From Roseivivax marinus (GTDB lineage Bacteria; Pseudomonadota; Alphaproteobacteria; Rhodobacterales; Rhodobacteraceae), in NCBI RefSeq assembly GCF_900109705.1, contig NZ_FOAI01000003.1, positions 310,001-374,000 on the forward strand: DNA of 64,000 bases. The letters are read 5' to 3'. Shown one piece after another: positions 48,144-55,829 of the stretch. The position numbers and the translations under genes were made by a program. Numbering within the stretch: the stretch's first letter is position 1; each line of letters opens with the position of its first letter. The notes below the pieces were generated by a model. It did no database searches, was not told the DNA's origin, and worked only from the letters and a program-made list of their open reading frames with translations.

Positions 48144-48833
48144 TTACAGCCCCTCGATCGTAAATTCCGGCGCGCCTTGCCAGACAAGCTTCCAGCTCGC
48201 GCCCGGACGGACATTCTGGATGATACCGGGATCGAAGGCGACGAAGCACCGCCCGCCCGGGTCGCGCACGGATGGGTAGATCAGTCCACGATGCCCCTCT
48301 GATCTCAGATCCCCTGCAAGGCGCTGCCCGGCCGCGTAGCCCCGCTCGGGGACCGGATCGAGCGCCGGATGCTCCTCCCCGTGCAGATCCGGGAAATCCC
48401 CGATGAAATCCGCCAGCAGTTCCACGTAGCGGGCCTCGTCCTCGTAGCGGCCGATGAAGCCCAATTCACGGGTCCGGTGAAACCCAACCTCCTGCGCGCT
48501 CGTCAGCATGTCCCAGGCGCAATACCACGCGCCGCGCTCACCGGTGTTGAACCGGTTGCCCGAGGGTCGCGTGTAGGTGAAGGCCGCATTGATATGGCTC
48601 TGACCGTAAAGAGTCAGGTCATGAGACCGCCGCGCGAAGGCCAGTTCGCGACGGTCGAGTGCGGGGCTGCCCTGCGCTTCCGCGATCAGGCGGGCACTGG
48701 TCTCGCCTTCGATCTCGGCGAGAACCGCGGCCTCCTCGTCGCTGTCGACCAGCCCCCGCAGCACTGGGGGCTTGTGATGGGTCTCGGAGATCAGCCTGAC
48801 AAGAGCACGGTCATTGACCGACGTGATCCTCAA
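48144..48833 (-). CDS. RES-domain toxin of type II toxin-antitoxin pair
   Basis: A 229-residue RES-family protein. Characterised RES toxins degrade or phosphorolyse NAD+. Expected conserved Arg, Glu and Ser occur in SGNRFNTGE, TSAQEVGFHRT and LIYPSVRDPGG. Its start overlaps the antitoxin stop by four bases, antitoxin first, the standard order. Confidence 0.88.
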   Translation of the reverse strand: MRITSVNDRALVRLISETHHKPPVLRGLVDSDEEAAVLAEIEGETSARLIAEAQGSPALDRRELAFARRSHDLTLYGQSHINAAFTYTRPSGNRFNTGERGAWYCAWDMLTSAQEVGFHRTRELGFIGRYEDEARYVELLADFIGDFPDLHGEEHPALDPVPERGYAAGQRLAGDLRSEGHRGLIYPSVRDPGGRCFVAFDPGIIQNVRPGASWKLVWQGAPEFTIEGL

Positions 48834-49219
48834 ACCCCGCCCCGCAGCGCATCGACATAGCCCCGCACGCGCAGGATCTTGGGCAACCCGCCCGCGATCA
48901 TCGCGTCCACGGGCCGCGCGCCGTCGAACTCCGGACCCCGGTTCGGCAGCTTCGCCCAGTTCCGCGAGATCGGCTCGTTGAAATAGAGTTCGAGCGACTT
49001 GTAGAGGCCGATCAGCGCGCTCAATCGCAGCATCTGGTCCCGCGTCAAATCCCCCGCAAAATCGGGCTTCTTCGCCCGCTTCCAGGTCGACTCCGACATG
49101 TCCGCCAGTGCCGCAGCTTCCCGCAGGGTGAGCGACCAGGCGTCCGCGATCCGAGCGAAGGCCTTGAGAGCAACACCCTGCCGGTCCGGTGCAGGTCGCT
49201 CCAGAACTACGTTTTCCAT
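48830..49219 (-). CDS. Xre/MbcA/ParS-type antitoxin
   Basis: A 129-residue antitoxin: N-terminal HTH (LTLREAAALADMSESTWKRA, about 30-50) and a C-terminal DUF2384-like toxin-binding region (LIGLYKSLELYFNE, then GGLPKILRVRGYVDAL). It neutralises RES toxins and normally represses its own promoter. AGGAAGGAG lies before its ATG, and palindrome/direct-repeat DNA lies just upstream. Confidence 0.87.
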   Translation of the reverse strand: MENVVLERPAPDRQGVALKAFARIADAWSLTLREAAALADMSESTWKRAKKPDFAGDLTRDQMLRLSALIGLYKSLELYFNEPISRNWAKLPNRGPEFDGARPVDAMIAGGLPKILRVRGYVDALRGGV

Positions 49220-49256
49220 TTGTTCGCGCTCCTTCCTAGCTTGACTGACAATATAC

Positions 49257-49287
49257 GTCCATATGGATTGCGTTGCAAGTCCACATG
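49257..49287. promoter_or_regulatory. Candidate operator of the RES/Xre operon
   Basis: A perfect 10-base palindrome TCCATATGGA (49258-49267), and a direct repeat GTCCATATG (49257) / GTCCACATG (49279) spaced 22 bases, two helical turns. Located 38-70 bases before the antitoxin ATG, in AT-richer DNA. Confidence 0.55.
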
Positions 49288-49304
49288 ACCCGACTGGTGC
49301 TCCA

Positions 49305-49389
49305 AGAGTAAGAGGGGTGCCGGGTTTTCCGTGACGGGTTTGGAGGTCGGGAGAGAGGCTCCCGGCTGGCCCGTCGCGGAGATATCCCG
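49305..49389 (+). promoter_or_regulatory. 85-base leader, copy 2 (before ParB-like gene)
   Basis: See the copy before the DUF932 gene. Both copies end directly at the ATG, so each includes the ribosome-binding site (GGGAGA/GGAGA near the end). Confidence 0.65.
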
Positions 49390-51519
49390 ATGACCAAGCA
49401 ACAGAAAATCACCCTCAGCGCCTCGCGCGACATTCCCTTCAACAAGCTGATGCTCAGCCAGTCGAACGTGCGCCACGTGAAGGCCGGCGTGTCGATCGAG
49501 GAACTGGCCGAGGACATCGCGCGGCGGACGCTGCTCAGCTCCATCACCGTGCGGCCCGTGCTGGATGATAGCGGCGCCGAGACCGGCATGTACACGATCC
49601 CCGCCGGCGGGAGGCGGTTTCGGGCGCTCGAGCTGCTCGTCAAACAGAAGCGCATGAACAAGACCGCGCTGGTGCCCTGCATCATCCGCACCGATGGGCT
49701 CGCCGAGGAGGACAGTCTCGCCGAAAACGTCCAACGCGCGCCGCTGCATCCGCTCGACCAGTTCCGCGCCTTCCAGGCGATGCGCGAGAAAGGCCGCACA
49801 GAGGAGGAGATCGCCGCGGCGTTCTTCGTCCCGGCCAGCGTGGTCAAGCAGCGGCTGAAGCTTGCCGCCGTGGCACCATCGCTGCACGACGCCTATGCCG
49901 AGGAGGAGATTACGCTCGACCAGCTCATGGCCTTCACGGTCAATCCCGATCATGCGCGGCAGGAGCAGGTCTGGGAGGCGCTGCAGCGACACTATTCGCG
50001 GCAGCCCTACGAGATCCGCCGCATGCTGACCGACGGTGCGGTGCGGGCGTCGGACAAGCGGGCGCAATTCGTCGGGCTTGACGACTACGTCGAGGCCGGG
50101 GGCGAGATCCTGCGCGACCTGTTCCAGCAGGACGACGGCGGCTGGCTGCAGGATGCCGCGCTGCTCGACGTCATGGTGCGCGAGAAGCTTGCCGAGGAGG
50201 CCGAGGCGGTGCGCGCCGAGGGCTGGAAATGGGTCGAGGTCGACACCGAGTTCCCCTATGGCCACACCTTCGAGATGCGCCGGGTTCATGGCGAAGCGGT
50301 GCCGATGACCGACGAGGAGGAGGCCCGCTACCAGGCGCTGAAGGCGGAATACGACGCGCTCGAGGCCGAGCATGCAGAGGCCGACGAGTTGCCCGACGAT
50401 GTCGATGCCCGGTTGGGCGAGATCGAGGAGGCGATGGAGGCCCTCGAGGCGCGTCCGATCCGGTACGAGGCGGAAGACCTCGCGCTGGCAGGAGCCTTCG
50501 TCAGCATCGACAGTTCCGGCCGGCTGCGGGTCGAGCGCGGCTACGTGCGGCCCGAAGATGAGCCGGTCGAGGAGGTGGAGGACGCCGGTGAGGTCGCACC
50601 GCAAGCGGCGCCGAACGATGACATTGATGACACCGCCGTGTCTACGGCGGACGAGGAGGAAGAGGATGACGGCCTCAAACCGCTTTCCGACCGCCTCGTC
50701 ATGGAACTGACGGCCCATCGCACGCTGGCGCTGCGCAATGCGCTGGCCCAGGACCCGCAGGTCGCCTTCCTCGCGGCCCTGCACGCGATGGCCTTGCGGC
50801 TCTTCTATCGCTACGCCATCGACAGCTGCGTCGAGATCGAACCGCGCAATGCGGGGTTCGGATCGCAGGTGCCGGGCCTCGGCGACACGGCCTACGCGCA
50901 GGCCATCGACCAGCGTCACGAGACCTGGGCGCGCAACCTGCCGAAGGCATCCGAGGACCTCTGGGAGGCGCTGACCGAGTTCGACAGCTGCAGCCGCGAG
51001 ACGCTCTTCGCCCATTGCGTGGCGATGAGCGTGAATGCCGTCCACGATCCCTACCAGCGCCGTCCGCGCGCCATCGCGCATGCGGATGTGCTGGCCGGGA
51101 CCGTCGGGCTCGACATGGCCAAGGCGGGCTGGACGGTGACAGGCGACAGCTACCTCGGCCGCGTGACCAAGGCGTGCATCCTCGAAGCCGTGCGCGAGTC
51201 GAAGGGTGAGGACGCCGCTGACCGGATCGCCGGGCTGAAGAAGGCGGAAATGGTGACCGCCGCAGAGGACCTGCTTGTGGGCACCGGCTGGCTGCCCGAC
51301 CCGCTGCGCACGCCGCCGCTGCCGGAAGAGGACGCACCGGCGATCGAGTTGGTCGACGACACCGACACCGCCGATGGAGGACCTTCGGACGACGATCCCG
51401 AGACTGGCGAAGCGCAATCGGCGGAAGACGGCGGCGAACCGGCTATCGGAGATTCCGAACACTCGGGGGAAGATGATCCCGTCGCCGGTGACGCCTTCGC
51501 CCGGACAGCCGCCGAGTGA
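49390..51519 (+). CDS. Large ParB/RepB-domain protein of the element
   Basis: A 709-residue protein. The first 200 residues are ParB-like: FNKLMLSQSNVRHV, then IPAGGRRFRALELL (CTP-binding-type box) and DSLAENVQRAPLHPLDQF, and an HTH-like KRTEEEIAAAF region. An acidic coiled region (about 300-350) and a second large domain of unknown function follow. It ends in an acidic tail. Plasmid/ICE ParB-like proteins of this length are often conserved beside DUF932 genes; whether it partitions DNA is unclear, as no parA neighbours it here. Confidence 0.85.
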   Translation: MTKQQKITLSASRDIPFNKLMLSQSNVRHVKAGVSIEELAEDIARRTLLSSITVRPVLDDSGAETGMYTIPAGGRRFRALELLVKQKRMNKTALVPCIIRTDGLAEEDSLAENVQRAPLHPLDQFRAFQAMREKGRTEEEIAAAFFVPASVVKQRLKLAAVAPSLHDAYAEEEITLDQLMAFTVNPDHARQEQVWEALQRHYSRQPYEIRRMLTDGAVRASDKRAQFVGLDDYVEAGGEILRDLFQQDDGGWLQDAALLDVMVREKLAEEAEAVRAEGWKWVEVDTEFPYGHTFEMRRVHGEAVPMTDEEEARYQALKAEYDALEAEHAEADELPDDVDARLGEIEEAMEALEARPIRYEAEDLALAGAFVSIDSSGRLRVERGYVRPEDEPVEEVEDAGEVAPQAAPNDDIDDTAVSTADEEEEDDGLKPLSDRLVMELTAHRTLALRNALAQDPQVAFLAALHAMALRLFYRYAIDSCVEIEPRNAGFGSQVPGLGDTAYAQAIDQRHETWARNLPKASEDLWEALTEFDSCSRETLFAHCVAMSVNAVHDPYQRRPRAIAHADVLAGTVGLDMAKAGWTVTGDSYLGRVTKACILEAVRESKGEDAADRIAGLKKAEMVTAAEDLLVGTGWLPDPLRTPPLPEEDAPAIELVDDTDTADGGPSDDDPETGEAQSAEDGGEPAIGDSEHSGEDDPVAGDAFARTAAE

Positions 51520-51563
51520 CCTTCGAGCAGGTCGGAGCTCTTTCCCCCAGAGTTCCGGCAGCC

Positions 51564-51595
51564 GGGGTCCGCCAGAAATGGCGGGCCCCTTTTTC
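51564..51595 (+). terminator. Rho-independent terminator after ParB-like gene
   Basis: GGGGTCCGCCA (51564-51574) pairs with TGGCGGGCCCC (51579-51589, one G-T type mismatch) round GAAA, followed by TTTTTC. Confidence 0.85.
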
Positions 51596-51619
51596 TATCC
51601 ACGACAGGAGGCACTAACC

Positions 51620-52663
51620 ATGCACAGCCCCGCCGCCGACATCGCCCGCCGCCTTGCCCAGGATGCCGAGGCCGTCTGCCGACAGTACCTTCCAAACGGA
51701 CGCAAGCAAGGCCGCTATTGGATCGTAGGCGACGTGCAGAACACGCCAGGCCGCAGTCTCTATATTCGGCTATCGGGACCGACCTCTGGACCCGGCGCGG
51801 CTGGCAAGTGGACCGATTCTGCCACCGGGCAGCACGGGGACCTTCTGGATCTGATCGCCCTGAACATGGGTATCACCACCCTGAGGGACGCGCTGGACGA
51901 AGCGCGCAGGTTTCTCAGTTTGCCGCAGATGGACAGGCATCGCGCCACCAATTCGCCAGCCTCTCGCGGCTCACCCGAGGCCGCGCGGCGGCTCTGGGCC
52001 ATGGGCCAGCCGATTTCTGGCACCTTGGCAGAACGCTATCTCGCAAGGCGCGGCCTCACCGGGCTGGGCCAACTCGATAGTCTTCGGTTTCACCCGAACT
52101 GCTTCTACTGGCGCGAGGATCACGCACTGACAGACCCGCCCGAGATCTGGCCCGCCCTGCTCGCCAAGGTGACAGACCTCGAAGGGCGGTTCACGGGCCT
52201 GCACCGCACATGGCTTGACCCCGCCACTGCGGACAAGGCCCCGGTCATTCCACCGCGCAAGGCCATGGGCAATCTCCTCGGCCATGGTGTTCGCATCGGC
52301 AAACCGGTCAGCGTGCTGGCCGCAGGCGAAGGGCTGGAGACCATGCTCTCCCTGCATCTGGCCCTGCCGGAGTTGCCTGCGGTGGCGGCTCTGTCCGCCA
52401 ATCATCTCGCAGCCCTGCAGCTGCCCGCCGATCTTCGCAGCCTCTACATCGCCGTCGATGCCGACCCGGCAGGCCTGTCCGCCGCGGACCATCTGTCGCA
52501 TCGGGCCAGACAGGCCGGGATCGACGCGATCCACCTCTCCCCCTGTCTCGGCGATTTCAATGACGATCTGCGGGCCAATGGCCGCGACGCGTTGCGCGCG
52601 CATCTGCGTCCGCAACTGGCGCCCGAGGATGCCGTGACCTTCCTCGACCACGCCATCGACTGA
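51620..52663 (+). CDS. Toprim-domain protein (DUF7146/primase-like)
   Basis: A 347-residue protein with an N-terminal primase-like zinc-free region and a C-terminal toprim domain: LAAGEGLETMLSLHLALPEL holds the toprim glutamate and YIAVDADPAGLSAADHLS the DxD motif. Proteins of this type accompany DUF2493 and DUF736 on mobile elements and may prime element DNA. AGGAGG lies before the ATG. Upstream in-frame extension belongs to the ParB frame shadow. Confidence 0.87.
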   Translation: MHSPAADIARRLAQDAEAVCRQYLPNGRKQGRYWIVGDVQNTPGRSLYIRLSGPTSGPGAAGKWTDSATGQHGDLLDLIALNMGITTLRDALDEARRFLSLPQMDRHRATNSPASRGSPEAARRLWAMGQPISGTLAERYLARRGLTGLGQLDSLRFHPNCFYWREDHALTDPPEIWPALLAKVTDLEGRFTGLHRTWLDPATADKAPVIPPRKAMGNLLGHGVRIGKPVSVLAAGEGLETMLSLHLALPELPAVAALSANHLAALQLPADLRSLYIAVDADPAGLSAADHLSHRARQAGIDAIHLSPCLGDFNDDLRANGRDALRAHLRPQLAPEDAVTFLDHAID

Positions 52664-52890
52664 TCGGGATCGGTGCAGTCGGCCAGCGCCTCCGCGATCA
52701 GAGCCACGCCTTCCGTCCTTCCGAGAGCGGTCGAGACGGAGCAGAGCCCGGCCGGTCCCGCAACGGCAAGCCGTCCTCCGCTTCGCTTCGGCCGCCGCAG
52801 GCGCGGCGGTGCAGACCCGCCCGGCCCCCGCTTTTTCGTCGCCCGGGAAGGCCGCGAGAGGCGCGGTCTTCGAAAAACGGAGACTACACT
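52664..52890 (+). promoter_or_regulatory. 227-base leader before DUF2493 gene
   Basis: GC-rich non-coding stretch. It shares blocks GCCGTCCTCCGCT and GGCCGCGAGAGGCGCGG with the region before the DUF736 gene (54798-55044), in the same order. No ORF supported. Confidence 0.45.
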
Positions 52891-53817
52891 ATGACCGAGA
52901 CACATCTTCAAACCCGATCCTCCACCGCCGTCGTACTCGAGGAACTGCAGCTCTACGGCTGGCGCCCCTTCACCGACGAACCCGATCCCCGCCCCTTGCC
53001 GGAGCCCGACGCCATTCGCACCGCCATCGCCGACATTTTCGACGCGCTCGTCTCGACGCTGTCCGACACGCGGTTGGAGCCCGACCTCGAAGACCTGCTC
53101 TGGTCCACCACGAACATGTTTCACCGCATGGCGACGCGGACTAGCCGGGATCTCGACAGCAACGAACAGGCACAAAAACGCGCACAGCGCGAACAGGACG
53201 GATCCGAGGTCCGCTCGGTCGAACTGGAAACCCTGATCGCGGAGGGCATCACGCTCATCGAGCGGCGCAATGCGTTTGAGGCTATGCGCGATCTCGCCGC
53301 CGAGGGCTTCGAGGCGCATCTAGGCCAGACCTGGCACCCGCGCACGGGCAGCCACGTGAACCGGCGTACCTTAACTGCGTCCCTGATTGACAGCCGCGAT
53401 CATCTCACTGCGAAGCGCCGGGCCGATCTGGAACCGCTGCTGCCGCAAGGCACGAAGATCGCCTTCAGCGGCGGGCTCGACTGCAACGATCACACGGCCA
53501 TCTGGGCGGCCCTCGACCGCGTCCACACGAAACATGCCGACATGGTCCTGTTGCACGGCGGCGCGCCACGCGGGGCCGAACGGATTGCCGCCGCCTGGGC
53601 CGACAAACGCGGCGTGACACAGATCGTCTTCAAGCCCGACTGGACGCGGCACGGCAAATCGGCCCCCTTCAAGCGCAACGACCATTTACTCGACACCCTC
53701 CCCATCGGCCTCATCGTCTTCCCGGGCTCGGGCATCACCGAAAATCTCGCCGACAAAGCCCGCGCGATGCGCATTCCCCTCTTCGACTTCCGGCCGAAAG
53801 CCGCCACACCGGCATGA
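52891..53817 (+). CDS. DUF2493 (SLOG-fold) protein
   Basis: A 308-residue protein. About 170 residues of unassigned helical N-terminus precede a DUF2493/SLOG Rossmannoid domain (KIAFSGGLDCNDHTAIW, VLLHGGAPRGAERIAAAWA, LIVFPGSGITENLADKA). SLOG proteins bind nucleotides or nucleotide-derived signals. This gene is a frequent companion of the toprim and DUF736 genes on alphaproteobacterial ICEs and plasmids. Function unknown. Confidence 0.85.
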   Translation: MTETHLQTRSSTAVVLEELQLYGWRPFTDEPDPRPLPEPDAIRTAIADIFDALVSTLSDTRLEPDLEDLLWSTTNMFHRMATRTSRDLDSNEQAQKRAQREQDGSEVRSVELETLIAEGITLIERRNAFEAMRDLAAEGFEAHLGQTWHPRTGSHVNRRTLTASLIDSRDHLTAKRRADLEPLLPQGTKIAFSGGLDCNDHTAIWAALDRVHTKHADMVLLHGGAPRGAERIAAAWADKRGVTQIVFKPDWTRHGKSAPFKRNDHLLDTLPIGLIVFPGSGITENLADKARAMRIPLFDFRPKAATPA

Positions 53818-53935
53818 CCGGATTTTCGCCGACGCCCGCCCCGGACCCTCCCGGGGTGGGCCGTTTTCTGCTATGATCTGCCCGTGCCAATGGAGGAGGT
53901 GGCGGCGCGATCCTTGTTCTCGAAAGGAGTGCCTC

Positions 53936-54388
53936 ATGTTTTTCTCCACCCTCTTCACTCTGTTCGGCCTTGGTGCCCTCTGCTGGATCCTGTTCAACCT
54001 GGCCGTCTACGCCCTGCCCTTCGCCATCGGGCTGACGTCCGGTATGTATCTGTATGAAACGGGCCAAGGCGTTTTTCTGTCGATCATTGCGGGCCTCTTC
54101 ATCGGCGGCTTCGTCGCGGCTCTGGGTGAATTCGCCTTTGACCGCATCCGTTGGGCTCCGCTCAAACTCGCCATCGGTCTGATCTACGCGGTCCCCGCCG
54201 GGATAGCCGGGTTTCACGCGGCAAAGGGTCTTGCCGAGTTTGGCAGCGCAAGCGACACCGCCATCACCTTCTTGTCTTGGCTGGGCGCGCTCATTATCGG
54301 CGGTACAGCTTGGGCGCGGGTGTCGGGCTGGTCCGAGGTCAACGCCATGTCAGACTCGCATCCGCACACGTCTTTCGGTGAACACTGA
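53936..54388 (+). CDS. Polytopic membrane protein, function unknown
   Basis: A 150-residue protein with about four hydrophobic helices (about 5-33, 44-65, 78-97, 108-127). AAGGAG lies 9 bases before the ATG at 53936. A likely in-frame upstream start adds Cys/Arg-rich sequence and is rejected. Conserved-looking glycines in the helices, but I do not recognise a family. Confidence 0.65.
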   Translation: MFFSTLFTLFGLGALCWILFNLAVYALPFAIGLTSGMYLYETGQGVFLSIIAGLFIGGFVAALGEFAFDRIRWAPLKLAIGLIYAVPAGIAGFHAAKGLAEFGSASDTAITFLSWLGALIIGGTAWARVSGWSEVNAMSDSHPHTSFGEH

Positions 54389-55044
54389 ACGCCCTGTGAA
54401 GCTTGCGCCGGTGCGTGCCGTCCGCCACATCGCCAGAGTGCGCCGCAACCGATTGCTGCAACAGGTCTCGATCCTCGCCGTCACCGCAGCGTTGCGGTTG
54501 GTCAGGACAGGCTGAGCAAACCAGATCGCCGAGACCCACTTTGTGGCGCATGACCTTGGTCGCACATGCACTTGGATCGCTGGCAGACCGAATATCACGG
54601 CAGACAAACACAGACACGGCGAGAGGGAGCAATCCCTGGGTAGCGAGGCACGTCCGGGACATGCACCGTTTCCGCCTGCACGCCAAAACCTGTCTTTGCA
54701 CGACGTCTGCTGCCGGGGTCTTGCGCGGTCCAGAGGTAGCCTGTCATCCCCTTTTCCATGCCATGACGCCACGCGTCCCTTGCGGGCCTCTCAACGGCTG
54801 ATCTGACCGGGATCGGCTGACGCCTCGACCTCCTTAAACGCAACAGCGCGTCCGGACTTTCTTCCCCTGGCAACCCGAACAATATCGGGTCCGCCATTCC
54901 TCGCGGAACAAGAAAGACCGGCCTTGCCGTCCTCCGCTGGCGCTGCGGGCCACAGGGGCTGCGTCGGCGGATCGCCCCGGTCCTGACGATCGCCATCGAG
55001 GCCGCGAAGGGCGCGGGCTCGGACAAGCCAAAAGGAGATATGAC
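54389..55044. other. 656-base stretch without a supported gene
   Basis: Short overlapping ORFs on both strands show no recognisable domain or codon bias. Its last 250 bases resemble the leader before the DUF2493 gene. The first 400 bases may be the remains of a lost gene. Confidence 0.45.
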
Positions 55045-55383
55045 ATGGCCACCATCGGAAACTTCAAGAAGACCGGCAGCGAATACGTCGGCGAAATCGT
55101 CACCCTCAGCGTTCAGGCGAAAGCCGTCCGCATCGTCCCCGAGGACAGCACCCCGAACGACAACGCCCCCTCCCACCGCGTCTTCGTTGGTCGTGCCGAG
55201 ATCGGCGCCGCCTGGTCCAAGCGCTCGGCCGAGGGCCGCGACTACCTGAGCCTCAAGCTCGACGATCCGAGCTTCACCCAACCGATCTACGCCAACCTCT
55301 TCGACGACACGGTGATCGAAGGTGGCGAAGAAACCTTCAGCCTCATCTGGTCGCGCCCCAACACCCGCCGCAACGGCGACTGA
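55045..55383 (+). CDS. DUF736 family protein
   Basis: A 112-residue DUF736 protein (MATIGNFKKTGSEYVGEIVTL, then RVFVGRAEIGAAW and YLSLKLDDPSFTQPIYANL), a small beta-rich family almost restricted to alphaproteobacterial plasmids and ICEs. Role unknown. AAGGAG lies 8 bases before the ATG. Confidence 0.92.
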   Translation: MATIGNFKKTGSEYVGEIVTLSVQAKAVRIVPEDSTPNDNAPSHRVFVGRAEIGAAWSKRSAEGRDYLSLKLDDPSFTQPIYANLFDDTVIEGGEETFSLIWSRPNTRRNGD

Positions 55384-55441
55384 CAGCAGACGATCCCGCC
55401 TGGGATCACCGGGCGGGGTGACCTCTACTCATCTTGTGCTG

Positions 55442-55460
55442 ACCGCGAGCGACTCGCGGT
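55442..55460. repeat. Short perfect inverted repeat
   Basis: ACCGCGAG/CTCGCGGT, 8-base arms with a 3-base loop, between DUF736 and the defence operon. It sits at the junction where base composition drops. No T-run follows, so not a standard terminator. Confidence 0.4.
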
Positions 55461-55538
55461 TATACTTGACCGCAACGGGTCCGGTCCAAAGCGGACATTC
55501 ACACTAGCATCTGTCGCTGCGACGCAGCTCGACCAATA

Positions 55539-55829
55539 CTAAACGCAGCTCTTAAAGGAAAAACGAACCTCAGTCCCGTCAATCCTTCGAACCCAGAAGC
55601 ATCGGGTTCCAAAGTCCCCTCTTCCTACGAAGAATTGTTCGATGCCAACGCCGGTCTTTTCCAGATAATCGGGATGCCGCTCGATAGCGGCTTTGAGAAA
55701 CTCTTCGTCCGCTCCGGAAATCCGCTCTTCGAACTCGAAGCGGTACAAAATGCCACGCAAGTGCGCAAGAGCAGCTGATTTCTTGGGAAAATCAATGCCG
55801 CCGATATTAACTGGTTGCGCTCTGGCCAT
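55539..55829 (-). CDS. DUF3223 (DeCL-like) protein coupled to hamB
   Basis: A 96-residue protein matching the DUF3223/DeCL pattern: IGGIDFPKKSAALAHLRGIL at the N-terminus, HPDYLEKTGVGIEQFFV in the middle and TRCFWVRRIDGTEVRFSFKSC at the C-terminus. Related domains occur in plant DCL proteins (plastid rRNA processing) and at the C-terminus of plant RNA polymerases IV/V. Its ATG shares one base with the hamB stop (TGATG); a GTG start 3 bases upstream is the alternative. It is the last gene of the Hachiman-type operon and is AT-rich like hamAB. Function here is unknown. Confidence 0.8.
   Translation of the reverse strand: MARAQPVNIGGIDFPKKSAALAHLRGILYRFEFEERISGADEEFLKAAIERHPDYLEKTGVGIEQFFVGRGDFGTRCFWVRRIDGTEVRFSFKSCV

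Noticed and set aside
49207-51462. 751-residue minus-strand ORF
   Set aside because: Complete antisense shadow of the ParB-like gene, which has clear ParB motifs.
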